Source of the DNA: Neobacillus niacini NBRC 15566
Lineage (GTDB): Bacteria; Bacillota; Bacilli; Bacillales; Cytobacillaceae
Assembly (NCBI RefSeq): GCF_001591505.1
Contig: NZ_BCVA01000026.1
Location: 18,961 to 82,960, forward strand
Length of the DNA stretch: 64,000 nucleotides
Reading direction: 5' to 3'
Of this stretch, positions 26,255-33,273 are shown in pieces. The notes beneath the pieces were generated by a model, which saw only the letters and a program-made list of their open reading frames with translations, was not told the origin of the DNA and did not search any database. The translations under genes were made by a program, and so were the position numbers. Position 1 is the stretch's first letter; every line of letters starts with the position of its first letter.

Positions 26255-27202
26255 ATGAGTTCTTCAATAGTATGTATAGGTGAATTACTAATCGATTTTT
26301 TCTGTACCGATGTGGACATTAATTTAATAGAAGGGCAAAACTTTCAAAAGCAAGCAGGGGGTGCTCCTGCAAATGTTTGTGCCACAATTGCAAAATTAGG
26401 CGGGACTGCACTATTCTCTGGAAAAGTTGGAAATGATCCGTTTGGACATTTTTTAAAAAAGACACTGGATGACGTTAAGGTAGATACATCAATGGTCGTA
26501 TTTGATGATTCCCACCCGACAACATTGGCTTTTGTATCGTTACAGGCCAACGGTGAAAGAGATTTTGTGTTTAACCGAGGAGCTGATGCCTTTTTAGTGG
26601 AGGAAGAACTTAATTTTGAAAAGCTAAATGAGGCTGCTATTCATCATTTTGGCTCAGCAACGGCTTTATTAAATGACCCTTTTCAATCGACCTATTTTCA
26701 GGTAATGAATCATTCAAAGAAACAAGGAAAGTTTATTTCATTTGATCCTAATTACCGAAAAGATCTTTGGAAAGATAGTGTTCCAACTTTTATTGAATTA
26801 GCCAAAAAGGGGGCAGCTTTAGCTGATTTTGTAAAGGTGAGTGATGAGGAATTAAAACTTATAACGGGGAGCAGTGATTTGGCTGAAGGCACAGTATTCC
26901 TTCATGAATTAGGTGCAGCAGTAGTCGCTGTAACATTAGGCAGTGAAGGGACCTATCTATCTAATGGGCACAGTAAAGAAATTGTCCCTAGCATAAACGT
27001 AACTTCTATTGATTCTACAGGTGCGGGTGATGCATTTGTTGGTGCAACATTATACCAATTCGCAAACGAAAATCAAACAATAGAAGATTTTGAGGCACTT
27101 AAAAAAATTATTTCGTTTAGTAATAAAGTGGGTGCATTTGTCTGTACCAAGGTTGGTGCCATTTCTGCAATACCAACGATTGAAGATATCTTGCGACCTT
27201 AA
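26255..27202 (+). CDS. PfkB-family fructokinase
   Basis: A 315-residue sugar kinase. N-terminal [16 protein letters not shown] and C-terminal [11 protein letters not shown] (catalytic D259) are the two PfkB signatures. It resembles ScrK-type fructokinases and follows GH32, so it likely makes fructose-6-phosphate from the released fructose. The start at ATG 26255 is supported by GGGAAGG 6 bases upstream; an in-frame GTG at 26246 lies within that site. Confidence 0.88.
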   Translation: MSSSIVCIGELLIDFFCTDVDINLIEGQNFQKQAGGAPANVCATIAKLGGTALFSGKVGNDPFGHFLKKTLDDVKVDTSMVVFDDSHPTTLAFVSLQANGERDFVFNRGADAFLVEEELNFEKLNEAAIHHFGSATALLNDPFQSTYFQVMNHSKKQGKFISFDPNYRKDLWKDSVPTFIELAKKGAALADFVKVSDEELKLITGSSDLAEGTVFLHELGAAVVAVTLGSEGTYLSNGHSKEIVPSINVTSIDSTGAGDAFVGATLYQFANENQTIEDFEALKKIISFSNKVGAFVCTKVGAISAIPTIEDILRP

Positions 27203-27238
27203 TGGGATTAAATAGTGCAACTGAATATCTAAGCATAA

Positions 27239-27275
27239 CAAAAAGACGATTCTTTCCCCTCGAATCGTCTTTTTT
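27239..27275. terminator. Bidirectional terminator
   Basis: AAAAAGACGATTC pairs with GAATCGTCTTTTT. A runs on the left and T runs on the right let it end both the fructokinase operon and the convergent small minus-strand gene. Confidence 0.85.
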
Positions 27276-27293
27276 CTAATTATTCCGGCTACT

Positions 27294-27416
27294 TTAGCTT
27301 TCCTTTGATATAGAAAGCTCTATTCGTTGGTCGCCTCTTTTGGATGCTGTCATTAGGCTCATGATGACCAGCATAGTGGTAGACCCTATTGTTACACCTG
27401 CAATAAAAGTTAACAT
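27294..27416 (-). CDS. 40-residue single-pass membrane protein (DUF3789-like), riboswitch- and sigma-D-controlled
   Basis: A short gene. The product begins MLTFIAGVTIGSTTMLVIMS, a single membrane helix, followed by a polar tail (about residues 25-40, TASKRGDQRIE). GGGGG sits 7 to 11 bases before the ATG. Helix-plus-short-tail proteins of this look occur in the DUF3789 group; the resemblance is weak. Upstream on the same strand are a c-di-GMP-I riboswitch (27459-27533) and a sigma-D promoter (27586-27613), so it should be made with late flagellar genes and adjusted by c-di-GMP. It could act on the stator, flagellar export or biofilm switching; the function is unknown. Confidence 0.7.
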   Translation of the reverse strand: MLTFIAGVTIGSTTMLVIMSLMTASKRGDQRIELSISKES

Positions 27417-27458
27417 TGTTTTTCCCCCATCTTTACATAATCGTAGAAGGATTCATAT

Positions 27459-27533
27459 TCGGTAACTGGCTAGCCTTGTATATCACTTTAGCCCCTCTAG
27501 TTTTGCGTCATCACCTTTCGGTCATTTTGCCAT
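27459..27533 (-). ncRNA. Cyclic di-GMP-I (GEMM-I) riboswitch
   Basis: Read on the minus strand, the hallmark blocks occur in order: GGCAAA; a hairpin with a GAAA tetraloop (GACC-GAAA-GGT); GACGCAAA; ACTAGAGGGGCTAAAG; and AGCCAGTTACCG. The P1 pairing GGCAA/TTACC keeps the C-A mismatch seen in the Vibrio Vc2 aptamer. There is no T-rich terminator between aptamer and gene, so control is probably at the ribosome binding site. A cGAMP-selective variant cannot be excluded. Confidence 0.85.
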
Positions 27534-27585
27534 TTCGTACGATATATGTTATTTATTTTTGGTGAATTCATCTTAATACTACCAT

Positions 27586-27613
27586 GTATCGGCAATTTCT
27601 TACAAAAAGTTTA
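27586..27613 (-). promoter_or_regulatory. Sigma-D promoter of the riboswitch/small-protein unit
   Basis: On the minus strand: TAAA (27610-27613), a 16-base spacer, then GCCGATAC (27586-27593). The -10 is identical to that of the flgM promoter at 32485-32492 and the spacer length is the same. Confidence 0.8.
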
Positions 27614-27630
27614 ATCTTTTACCAAAAATT

Positions 27631-28347
27631 TTATTTAGGTGCAATCACGATAGCTTGTGAACCCATCTGTTCCCAAGCTGCAATAAACTTTTCTCGATTA
27701 ACCTGTTTGTTTTTTGTTCCATAGGGATCGTTAAGATAGATATGGTTTTGGTCGTAGCCGGTAATGACGACGCTGTGCATGTTAAACGAAACCCTAACCG
27801 ACCCTTGTGGGGTGGACCATGTTTGGAAACTTTGTATGGGTGCAAAGTCGGTTGTCGTAATCACCCAAACAGGCAGACCCTGGCTAACCTTTTCCAGAAT
27901 GGAGGAAAAAGGATAGTTTGATAGATTTTGAACCATTAAATCGTTAGGGATATGAGTATTCGCCAAATAGAAAATCGGTCCATGGTAGACTCCTAACCCA
28001 GGCCCATCTTCCATATTGCCGGCAAAACCCATATTGGGATTTCCATTTTTACCATCTCCATATTGAAGAGGAACCCGTGGGATTTGTTCGGCTAGTTGAT
28101 TTTTTGTCACATTAATTCCCCAATATTGCAGCAGCATTGCCAGACTGGTAACCTCGCAGCCATTAAATAACCGGGGTTCATCCATTTGATTAAGTAACGG
28201 TACATCCAATTGGATTTCCTCAGCCAACACCACTTTTGTGAAGGGAGTTGCCTTTGCTTCCTCTTCGTTACTTCCTGAGCCCACGTCTGCCACTATAGAA
28301 AAACATAAAACTATTAAACTGAAACCGTATATAACAACCCTTTTCAC
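27631..28347 (-). CDS. Secreted C39-like cysteine peptidase (peptidase_C39_2 domain)
   Basis: A 238-residue exported protein: a signal peptide (residues 1-25), then a papain-like fold with catalytic Cys C64 in FNGCEVTSLAMLL, His H191 in NMHSVVITGYD and Asn/Asp in YLNDPYG. Such domains act on the wall or outside the cell, or bind peptides; the substrate is unknown. It follows motB by 30 bases on the same strand, so it is likely the third gene of a motA-motB operon. Its start codon lies just after a weak ribosome binding site (AGAGGTGAAAC). Confidence 0.85.
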   Translation of the reverse strand: MKRVVIYGFSLIVLCFSIVADVGSGSNEEEAKATPFTKVVLAEEIQLDVPLLNQMDEPRLFNGCEVTSLAMLLQYWGINVTKNQLAEQIPRVPLQYGDGKNGNPNMGFAGNMEDGPGLGVYHGPIFYLANTHIPNDLMVQNLSNYPFSSILEKVSQGLPVWVITTTDFAPIQSFQTWSTPQGSVRVSFNMHSVVITGYDQNHIYLNDPYGTKNKQVNREKFIAAWEQMGSQAIVIAPK

Positions 28348-28377
28348 AGCTGTTTCACCTCTAGTCGCAGGAAATTT

Positions 28378-29115
28378 TTAACGGCCTCGTAAAATCACAA
28401 CCGTTACACGGCGATTCGACTGCCGGTTTTCATCCGAATCGTTTGGAAATAGAGGCTGATATTCTCCAAAACCTGAAAATTGCATGCGATTGGCTTGAAC
28501 GTTTTGTGACTCAAAGTAGTGGAGAACACTGGCCGCTCGAGCTGCAGACAGTTCCCAATTCGTTTTATAGATTGTATTATGTGCTGGAACATTATCCGTA
28601 TGCCCCTCAATACTAATCGGATTGGGAACCGTATTAATCAAGCCAACGAGCCCGTTTAAAGTTTGATAGGAGCGTTCCTTTAAATCTGCCCTTCCCGAAT
28701 CAAATAACACCACATCTTTTAAGGATACTTCAATTCCCTTTTCTGTTTCTTCGAGGGAGACCATATCCTCTAGGCTATTGTTTTGGATGTAGCTTTCAAG
28801 CTGCTGTCGCAACACATCCAGTTCTTTGTCATTTGTTTCACTTTTTACTTCTTCTTCTGGCAATCCTATTTCGGGTTGGGGAGAAGAAGGGTTCGGTGAT
28901 AGACCTGCTTGTTGACTCTCAATTTTTGTCCCGGTTAATTCAGATTGAAAGGATTCCATGATCGATTGATATTTTTCCTTGTCAACGGTACTGGCTGCGT
29001 ATAAGACAATAAATAGCGCCAGTAATAACGTTAATAAATCGGCATATGGTATCAGCCAGGATTCATCTACATGGTCTTCGTGGTCAGAGTTAAAGGCTCT
29101 TTTCCGTTTTCTCAT
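28378..29115 (-). CDS. motB: Flagellar stator protein MotB
   Basis: A 245-residue protein with an N-terminal membrane helix bearing the proton-channel Asp (D26 in PYADLLTLLLALF) and a C-terminal OmpA-like peptidoglycan-binding domain (about 120-245; ISIEGHTDNVPAH, NWELSAARAASVLHYF). A proline/glutamate-rich linker lies at about 75-95. It anchors the stator around the motor. It overlaps motA by 4 bases. The Asp and proton-type sequence favour MotB over the sodium-driven MotS. Confidence 0.93.
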   Translation of the reverse strand: MRKRKRAFNSDHEDHVDESWLIPYADLLTLLLALFIVLYAASTVDKEKYQSIMESFQSELTGTKIESQQAGLSPNPSSPQPEIGLPEEEVKSETNDKELDVLRQQLESYIQNNSLEDMVSLEETEKGIEVSLKDVVLFDSGRADLKERSYQTLNGLVGLINTVPNPISIEGHTDNVPAHNTIYKTNWELSAARAASVLHYFESQNVQANRMQFSGFGEYQPLFPNDSDENRQSNRRVTVVILRGR

Positions 29116-29915
29116 GCTGATTTCTCCTCAATATAGTCATCTTGTTCAAGTTCTTTTTCAACTTTATTGCGTTCAGACGGAGGGATATGAACCGTTAGCT
29201 TTTTCTCCAAGGCACTTGGTAAAACCCCCTGATAGATAGAGAGCAGCCCTTCAATGATAATCAGCTTTAATTCTTGTTCTTGTTTGGATAGTCGCTTTAA
29301 TTTGTTTGCTAATGGATGCCATAGTACATAACCGGAAAAAATCCCAAGTAAGGTAGCAATGAACGCAGCTGAAATCGAGTGACCGATTTTTTCGATTTCG
29401 GATAATGAGCCAAGTGCAGCAATCAGACCGACTACGGCCCCAAGTACACCAAGAGTCGGAGCATACGTGCCTGCCTGTGTAAAAATAAGCGCACCTGTTT
29501 TATGACGCTGTTCGATCGCTTCAACTTCATCAAATAAAACTTCTTCAATGAACTCCGCATCATAGCCATCAATGATCATTTCGAGCCCCTTTTTAAAAAA
29601 AGGATCGTCTGTTGTTTCAGCAATTTCCTCTAAAGCTAGAAAACCCTCTTTTTTAGCCATCTCCGCACATTCTATTAACCTAGCAACCTGTTCTGCTTTT
29701 GAAGGGAGCTTCGGTTCAAGCAGAGCAATTTTTAATAGTTTCGGAAATTTTTTAATTTCTCGAAACGGAAATGCGATAAGCACCGCAGCAGCTGTTCCGC
29801 CAAAAATAATCAGGTATGCCGCTGGATTGTTCAACGATGCCAGTGGTGCTCCCTTTAAAATCATTCCTATTCCAATTGCGAGGAGTGCCAATAAAATTCC
29901 AAAAATACTAGACAT
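29112..29915 (-). CDS. motA: Flagellar stator protein MotA
   Basis: A 267-residue protein with four membrane segments (about 5-22, 30-48, 150-170, 182-205) and a cytoplasmic loop with the FliG-contact helices. QAGTYAPTLGVLGAVVGLIAAL is the conserved third-helix region. It forms the proton channel with MotB. AAAGGAG precedes the ATG on the minus strand. No clear sigma-D box is seen upstream (a weak GTCGAATT only). Confidence 0.94.
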   Translation of the reverse strand: MSSIFGILLALLAIGIGMILKGAPLASLNNPAAYLIIFGGTAAAVLIAFPFREIKKFPKLLKIALLEPKLPSKAEQVARLIECAEMAKKEGFLALEEIAETTDDPFFKKGLEMIIDGYDAEFIEEVLFDEVEAIEQRHKTGALIFTQAGTYAPTLGVLGAVVGLIAALGSLSEIEKIGHSISAAFIATLLGIFSGYVLWHPLANKLKRLSKQEQELKLIIIEGLLSIYQGVLPSALEKKLTVHIPPSERNKVEKELEQDDYIEEKSA

Positions 29916-30006
29916 AAAATTCTCCTTTAGTTTATCTTTAATTTAGTTTAAATAAATTACATTCAACGTGAACCGGAAAAATTCGACAGCTTTCTTTTTT
30001 GAAAAA

Positions 30007-30023
30007 ATGATGGTAACCATCAT
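30007..30023. repeat. Palindrome in the motA/yaaR divergent region
   Basis: ATGATGGT, one base, then ACCATCAT. It ends just before the yaaR ribosome binding site (30024), so it could be an operator or a 5' hairpin limiting translation. On the plus strand, TAAA-15-ACCGGAAA (29953-29979) just upstream is a poor sigma-D-like sequence. Confidence 0.45.
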
Positions 30024-30038
30024 GAAAGGAGTATCCGC

Positions 30039-30476
30039 TTGAAGATCCAACAAAGCCAGGCAATCAGTCAGGATCGCTTTATTCCAGTGCGGGAGAAAGG
30101 GAAAGGATCCCCTTCTTTTCAACAAGTTTTTCAAGAAACACAATCTCATTTAACACAAGATCGTTTGCAAACCCTTCTCAAAGTTTTGGATCAAAACGGC
30201 AGTCGGTTAAGTACTTCTCAATCCGTAAAAGATCTATTAGCCTATAAACAAAGCATTCAAGACTTTTTAAAAGAAGTCGTACAAAATGGTTACTCCATAG
30301 AGGAGTATCGGTCATTTCACTCCAATGGTAGAGATAAAAGACTAAAAATAATTAAACAAATTGACCAACAATTAATCAAACTTTCAGAGCAGGTGATGGA
30401 AAAACAAACTGGTTCCGTTGACCTTTTGAAGACAATCGGTGAAATTAAAGGATTATTAGTAAACTTATACATGTAG
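30039..30476 (+). CDS. yaaR: YaaR family protein (DUF327)
   Basis: A 145-residue helical protein of the YaaR/DUF327 family (FQQVFQETQ near the N-terminus; SVKDLLAYKQSIQDFLKEVVQNGY in the centre). The family is common in Firmicutes near flagellar or signalling genes, but its molecular role is unknown. The start is TTG 30039 with AAAGGAG 8 bases upstream. It is the first gene before flhO (14 bases apart), so here it appears to belong to the flagellar regulon. Confidence 0.8.
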   Translation: MKIQQSQAISQDRFIPVREKGKGSPSFQQVFQETQSHLTQDRLQTLLKVLDQNGSRLSTSQSVKDLLAYKQSIQDFLKEVVQNGYSIEEYRSFHSNGRDKRLKIIKQIDQQLIKLSEQVMEKQTGSVDLLKTIGEIKGLLVNLYM

Positions 30477-30490
30477 AGAGGAGCACAATT

Positions 30491-31333
30491 ATGCTTCGAG
30501 GAATTGATACCGCTGCATCCGGGATGATTGCATTGCAAAGAAGACAAAATGCACTAACCAATAATTTGGCTAATGTCGAAACCCCAGGTTTTAAACAGGA
30601 TTCCAGTCCGCTGCGCTCTTTTCCGGAAATGTTATTGCAGCGTATCCGTCAATCAGAAACCACGGGAGAATCGCCAAAAATCGGCACCTTGTCCATGGGG
30701 GTGTATAACCAAGAAACCTTACCCCTTTTTTCGCAGGGAAGCCTGGTGGACAGCAACATGCCTTTTGATGTCGCGATTAACGACCAAGCACTAGCACCCA
30801 TCTTAGAAAACGGAGAATACATCAAACCAGCTGCCTTTTTTGCCGTACAAACATCTGATGGCAGCTTCCAATTTACGCGAAACGGAAGGTTTTCAGTTAA
30901 TGAAAATGGGCAGCTGACGACCGCAGCAGGAGATTTAGTTTTAGGAAAAAATGGTCTGCCCCTATCTGATCAGGAATTGACCTCTGGAAATGTGTCAATC
31001 CAAAACAATGGCGATATCATTGTTAACCCTGATGACCCAGCACGTGCACGAACCGTTGGCTCACTTGGAATCATGGTGGTTAATAACCCAAACCAATTAG
31101 TTAAAAAAGATAATGGTCTTTATGAGCTAGAGGGGGTAGCACCTGCTATGCTTTCACAGACTCTCCCTGCTGGTTTGCAGCTGCATCATAAAATGATCGA
31201 GCAATCAAACGTGGATACATCCAAAACCATTACCGAAATGATGACGAATATTCGGTTGTTTGAGGCGAATCAAAAAGTACTTCAAGCCTACGATAAAACG
31301 CTAGAACAATTAAACACGATTGGAAGGGTATAA
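30491..31333 (+). CDS. flhO: Flagellar basal-body rod-type protein FlhO
   Basis: A 280-residue protein with the N-terminal rod motif (MLRGIDTAASGMIALQRRQNA, NNLANVETPGFKQ) and the C-terminal basal-body motif (SNVDTSKTITEMMTNIRLFEANQKVLQAYD). In B. subtilis FlhO and FlhP are the distal-rod proteins in place of FlgF/FlgG. It is followed 5 bases later by flhP. Confidence 0.9.
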   Translation: MLRGIDTAASGMIALQRRQNALTNNLANVETPGFKQDSSPLRSFPEMLLQRIRQSETTGESPKIGTLSMGVYNQETLPLFSQGSLVDSNMPFDVAINDQALAPILENGEYIKPAAFFAVQTSDGSFQFTRNGRFSVNENGQLTTAAGDLVLGKNGLPLSDQELTSGNVSIQNNGDIIVNPDDPARARTVGSLGIMVVNNPNQLVKKDNGLYELEGVAPAMLSQTLPAGLQLHHKMIEQSNVDTSKTITEMMTNIRLFEANQKVLQAYDKTLEQLNTIGRV

Positions 31334-31338
31334 AAGCT

Positions 31339-32112
31339 ATGAATACATCTTTATTTATTGCTTCGTCTGGTGTTCGCGCCTACCAAGGGAAGTTAGATAC
31401 TATCGCCAATAATATTTCCAATGTGGAATCCGTAGGTTTCAAGCGCAGAGAAGCCGCTTTTTCTGAGAATTTAACAGTCTCCATTCAAAACCAAATCGAA
31501 CAGCAAAGGGAGATTGGCCGATTATCTCCTCCCGGTATTCGAACCACTTTTGGATCTCGAATCGCTGGAACTCCATTAGATCTGACCCAAGGTGCACCTA
31601 AGCAAACGGATCAGCCATTTGATTTCATGGTTGAAGGGAACGGTTATTTTCAAGTACAACGAACAACAGGAACTACAACGGAAATTTTGTACACAAGAGG
31701 CGGAGCCTTTCATCAAACTCCAGTAGGTGGCGGCCGCTTTCAGCTGGTAAACGCCCACGGAGATGTGCTTCTTGATCAAAATCGAAATCCAATTGAATGG
31801 AGCCTGGGCGATGAATTTGTAGTGGCTAGCGACGGAACGATTGGCGGGACAAACCAGCGTATCGGTTTGGTTGATTTTAGCAATTCACAGCTGTTAAAGG
31901 ATGATGGCGGAGTTTACAGGTTAACGGGTGGTACGGTTACAGCTGTCAATACGAATGTTCAAATCAAACAAGGGTTTTTAGAATCGTCCAATGTGGACTT
32001 AAATCAGGAAATGACCGATATGATTAAAGCTCAAAGAGGTTATCAAGCCAATGCCCGAGCGCTTAGCTATGCGGATCAAATGATGGGAATCGCGAATGGG
32101 ATTATGAGGTAA
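31339..32112 (+). CDS. flhP: Flagellar distal rod protein FlhP
   Basis: A 257-residue FlgG/FlhP-type protein (NTSLFIASSGVRAYQGKLDTIANNISNVESVGFKRRE at the start; SSNVDLNQEMTDMIKAQRGYQANARAL at the end). It is paired with flhO. FlhP caps the rod and gates hook assembly in B. subtilis. Confidence 0.9.
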   Translation: MNTSLFIASSGVRAYQGKLDTIANNISNVESVGFKRREAAFSENLTVSIQNQIEQQREIGRLSPPGIRTTFGSRIAGTPLDLTQGAPKQTDQPFDFMVEGNGYFQVQRTTGTTTEILYTRGGAFHQTPVGGGRFQLVNAHGDVLLDQNRNPIEWSLGDEFVVASDGTIGGTNQRIGLVDFSNSQLLKDDGGVYRLTGGTVTAVNTNVQIKQGFLESSNVDLNQEMTDMIKAQRGYQANARALSYADQMMGIANGIMR

Positions 32113-32125
32113 TAAGGAAATTTAG

Positions 32126-32156
32126 CGGCGGCGGTTTATGCTGCCGTTTCTTTTTT
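32126..32156 (+). terminator. Terminator of yaaR-flhO-flhP
   Basis: CGGCGGC and GCTGCCG arms are followed by TTTCTTTTTT. Confidence 0.85.
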
Positions 32157-32158
32157 AG

Positions 32159-32442
32159 GGCTGTGTTAAAGGCTATTGTGGATTTCTTAATTTTAAGAAT
32201 CCAAATAAACGGAAAATTTTCGCTTAATTAGCATTACTAATTAAAAATAGCTTTAATAGACGGAGAGATTCCGCCTATTGAGCAGAATTACGTGAAAAAG
32301 GGAGATTTTGCTTTCAATAACCGGAAAACCTCCCCTTATTTACCTCAAAACAGGCTCCATTCTGCATTTAACCGGAAAGTCTCCGCTTATTTACTTCGCT
32401 GGTTACTAGAGCGCAAATCAACGCCATTATTTAACACAGCCT
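32159..32442. mobile_element. MITE-like element with 12-bp terminal inverted repeats
   Basis: GGCTGTGTTAAA (32159-32170) and TTTAACACAGCC (32430-32441) are exact inverted ends of a 284-bp non-coding element. Inside, a 23-base motif of the form ATAAMCGGAAANNCTCCGCTTAT occurs about four times (starting at 32205, 32256, 32317 and 32368), and each copy is itself a rough inverted repeat. No transposase is present. I see no clear target-site duplication. It fills the gap between flhP and flgM. Confidence 0.65.
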
Positions 32443-32464
32443 TTAAAAAAATTTAGAAATACTC

Positions 32465-32492
32465 TAAACAGTAAACCATAAACTGCCGATAC
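32465..32492 (+). promoter_or_regulatory. Sigma-D promoter of flgM
   Basis: TAAA (32465-32468), a 16-base spacer, and GCCGATAC (32485-32492) match the Bacillus sigma-D consensus TAAA-N15-GCCGATAT closely. Confidence 0.85.
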
Positions 32493-32528
32493 AAAAAGTA
32501 AGGGATAGAGTTAAAAGGAGCGGACTTT

Positions 32529-32798
32529 ATGAAAATCAATCCAATTAATCGACTTGATGCTGCATATCAGGCATACCAAAAAAACAATCAGCCAAAAAAA
32601 GAAGAAGTAACCAACAAACTTCAATCAGACAAAGTAGAATTATCAAACGAAGCCAAGCTTCAGATACAAAAAGAAAAAGATGCTAAAATTGAGCAATTGA
32701 AAAGCCAAATTGCCAATGGCACCTATAAAGTAGACAGCGAAAAGTTAGCGGATAAATTACTCTCAGCTTGGAAGACAGGTGCAAAAGTCGATGAATAG
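32529..32798 (+). CDS. flgM: Anti-sigma-D factor FlgM
   Basis: An 89-residue protein with the FlgM C-terminal region (DKVELSNEAKLQIQKEKDAKIEQLKSQIANGTYKVDSEKLADKLL). It holds sigma-D (encoded at 63051) until the hook is complete. It is driven by its own sigma-D promoter, the usual feedback. AAAGGAG lies 8 bases before the ATG. Confidence 0.93.
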   Translation: MKINPINRLDAAYQAYQKNNQPKKEEVTNKLQSDKVELSNEAKLQIQKEKDAKIEQLKSQIANGTYKVDSEKLADKLLSAWKTGAKVDE

Positions 32799-33261
32799 CC
32801 TCACAGAAGTTTTGCAGATGTTAACCGACCTGCATATCACATTGTTAGAAACTGCAAAGAAAAAGCAGGAAATCTTAATTTCTGCAGAAATCAATCCGCT
32901 GCTTGGTATTATGGCGGATGAATCGAAGCTGATCAAAAAAATCAAAGAAGTAGATGAGATGAGAATGGATGTAATGGAGCATGACAAATCGTATCTTCCT
33001 CTCTCGAAACTTATTGAACATCAGCCTGACGGAGTGACAAAAGCGGAGTGGGCTTCGAAACTGACATTACTTCAGCGTTTATTTGAAGAAATTGATAAGG
33101 TAAACAAACATAATCAGCAATTGATTCAACAGTCATTAACCTACACACAGTTCATGATCGAGCAAATGCTGCCGCAATCAAAGGATTCGGGTCTTTATAG
33201 TTCAGAAGCGGAAGCGCAGGATTCAAGAGAATATGCTCGTTTGTTTGATTTAAAAGCATAG
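32791..33261 (+). CDS. flgN: Flagellar chaperone FlgN (FlgK/FlgL export)
   Basis: A 156-residue helical protein of the FlgN family (NSLTEVLQMLTDLHITLLETAKKKQEILI at the start) that escorts FlgK and FlgL to the export gate. ATG 32791 overlaps the flgM stop by 8 bases (ATGAATAG); an upstream in-frame GTG (32779) is less likely. It lies 12 bases before flgK. Confidence 0.85.
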   Translation: MNSLTEVLQMLTDLHITLLETAKKKQEILISAEINPLLGIMADESKLIKKIKEVDEMRMDVMEHDKSYLPLSKLIEHQPDGVTKAEWASKLTLLQRLFEEIDKVNKHNQQLIQQSLTYTQFMIEQMLPQSKDSGLYSSEAEAQDSREYARLFDLKA

Positions 33262-33273
33262 GGGAGAAAAAAG

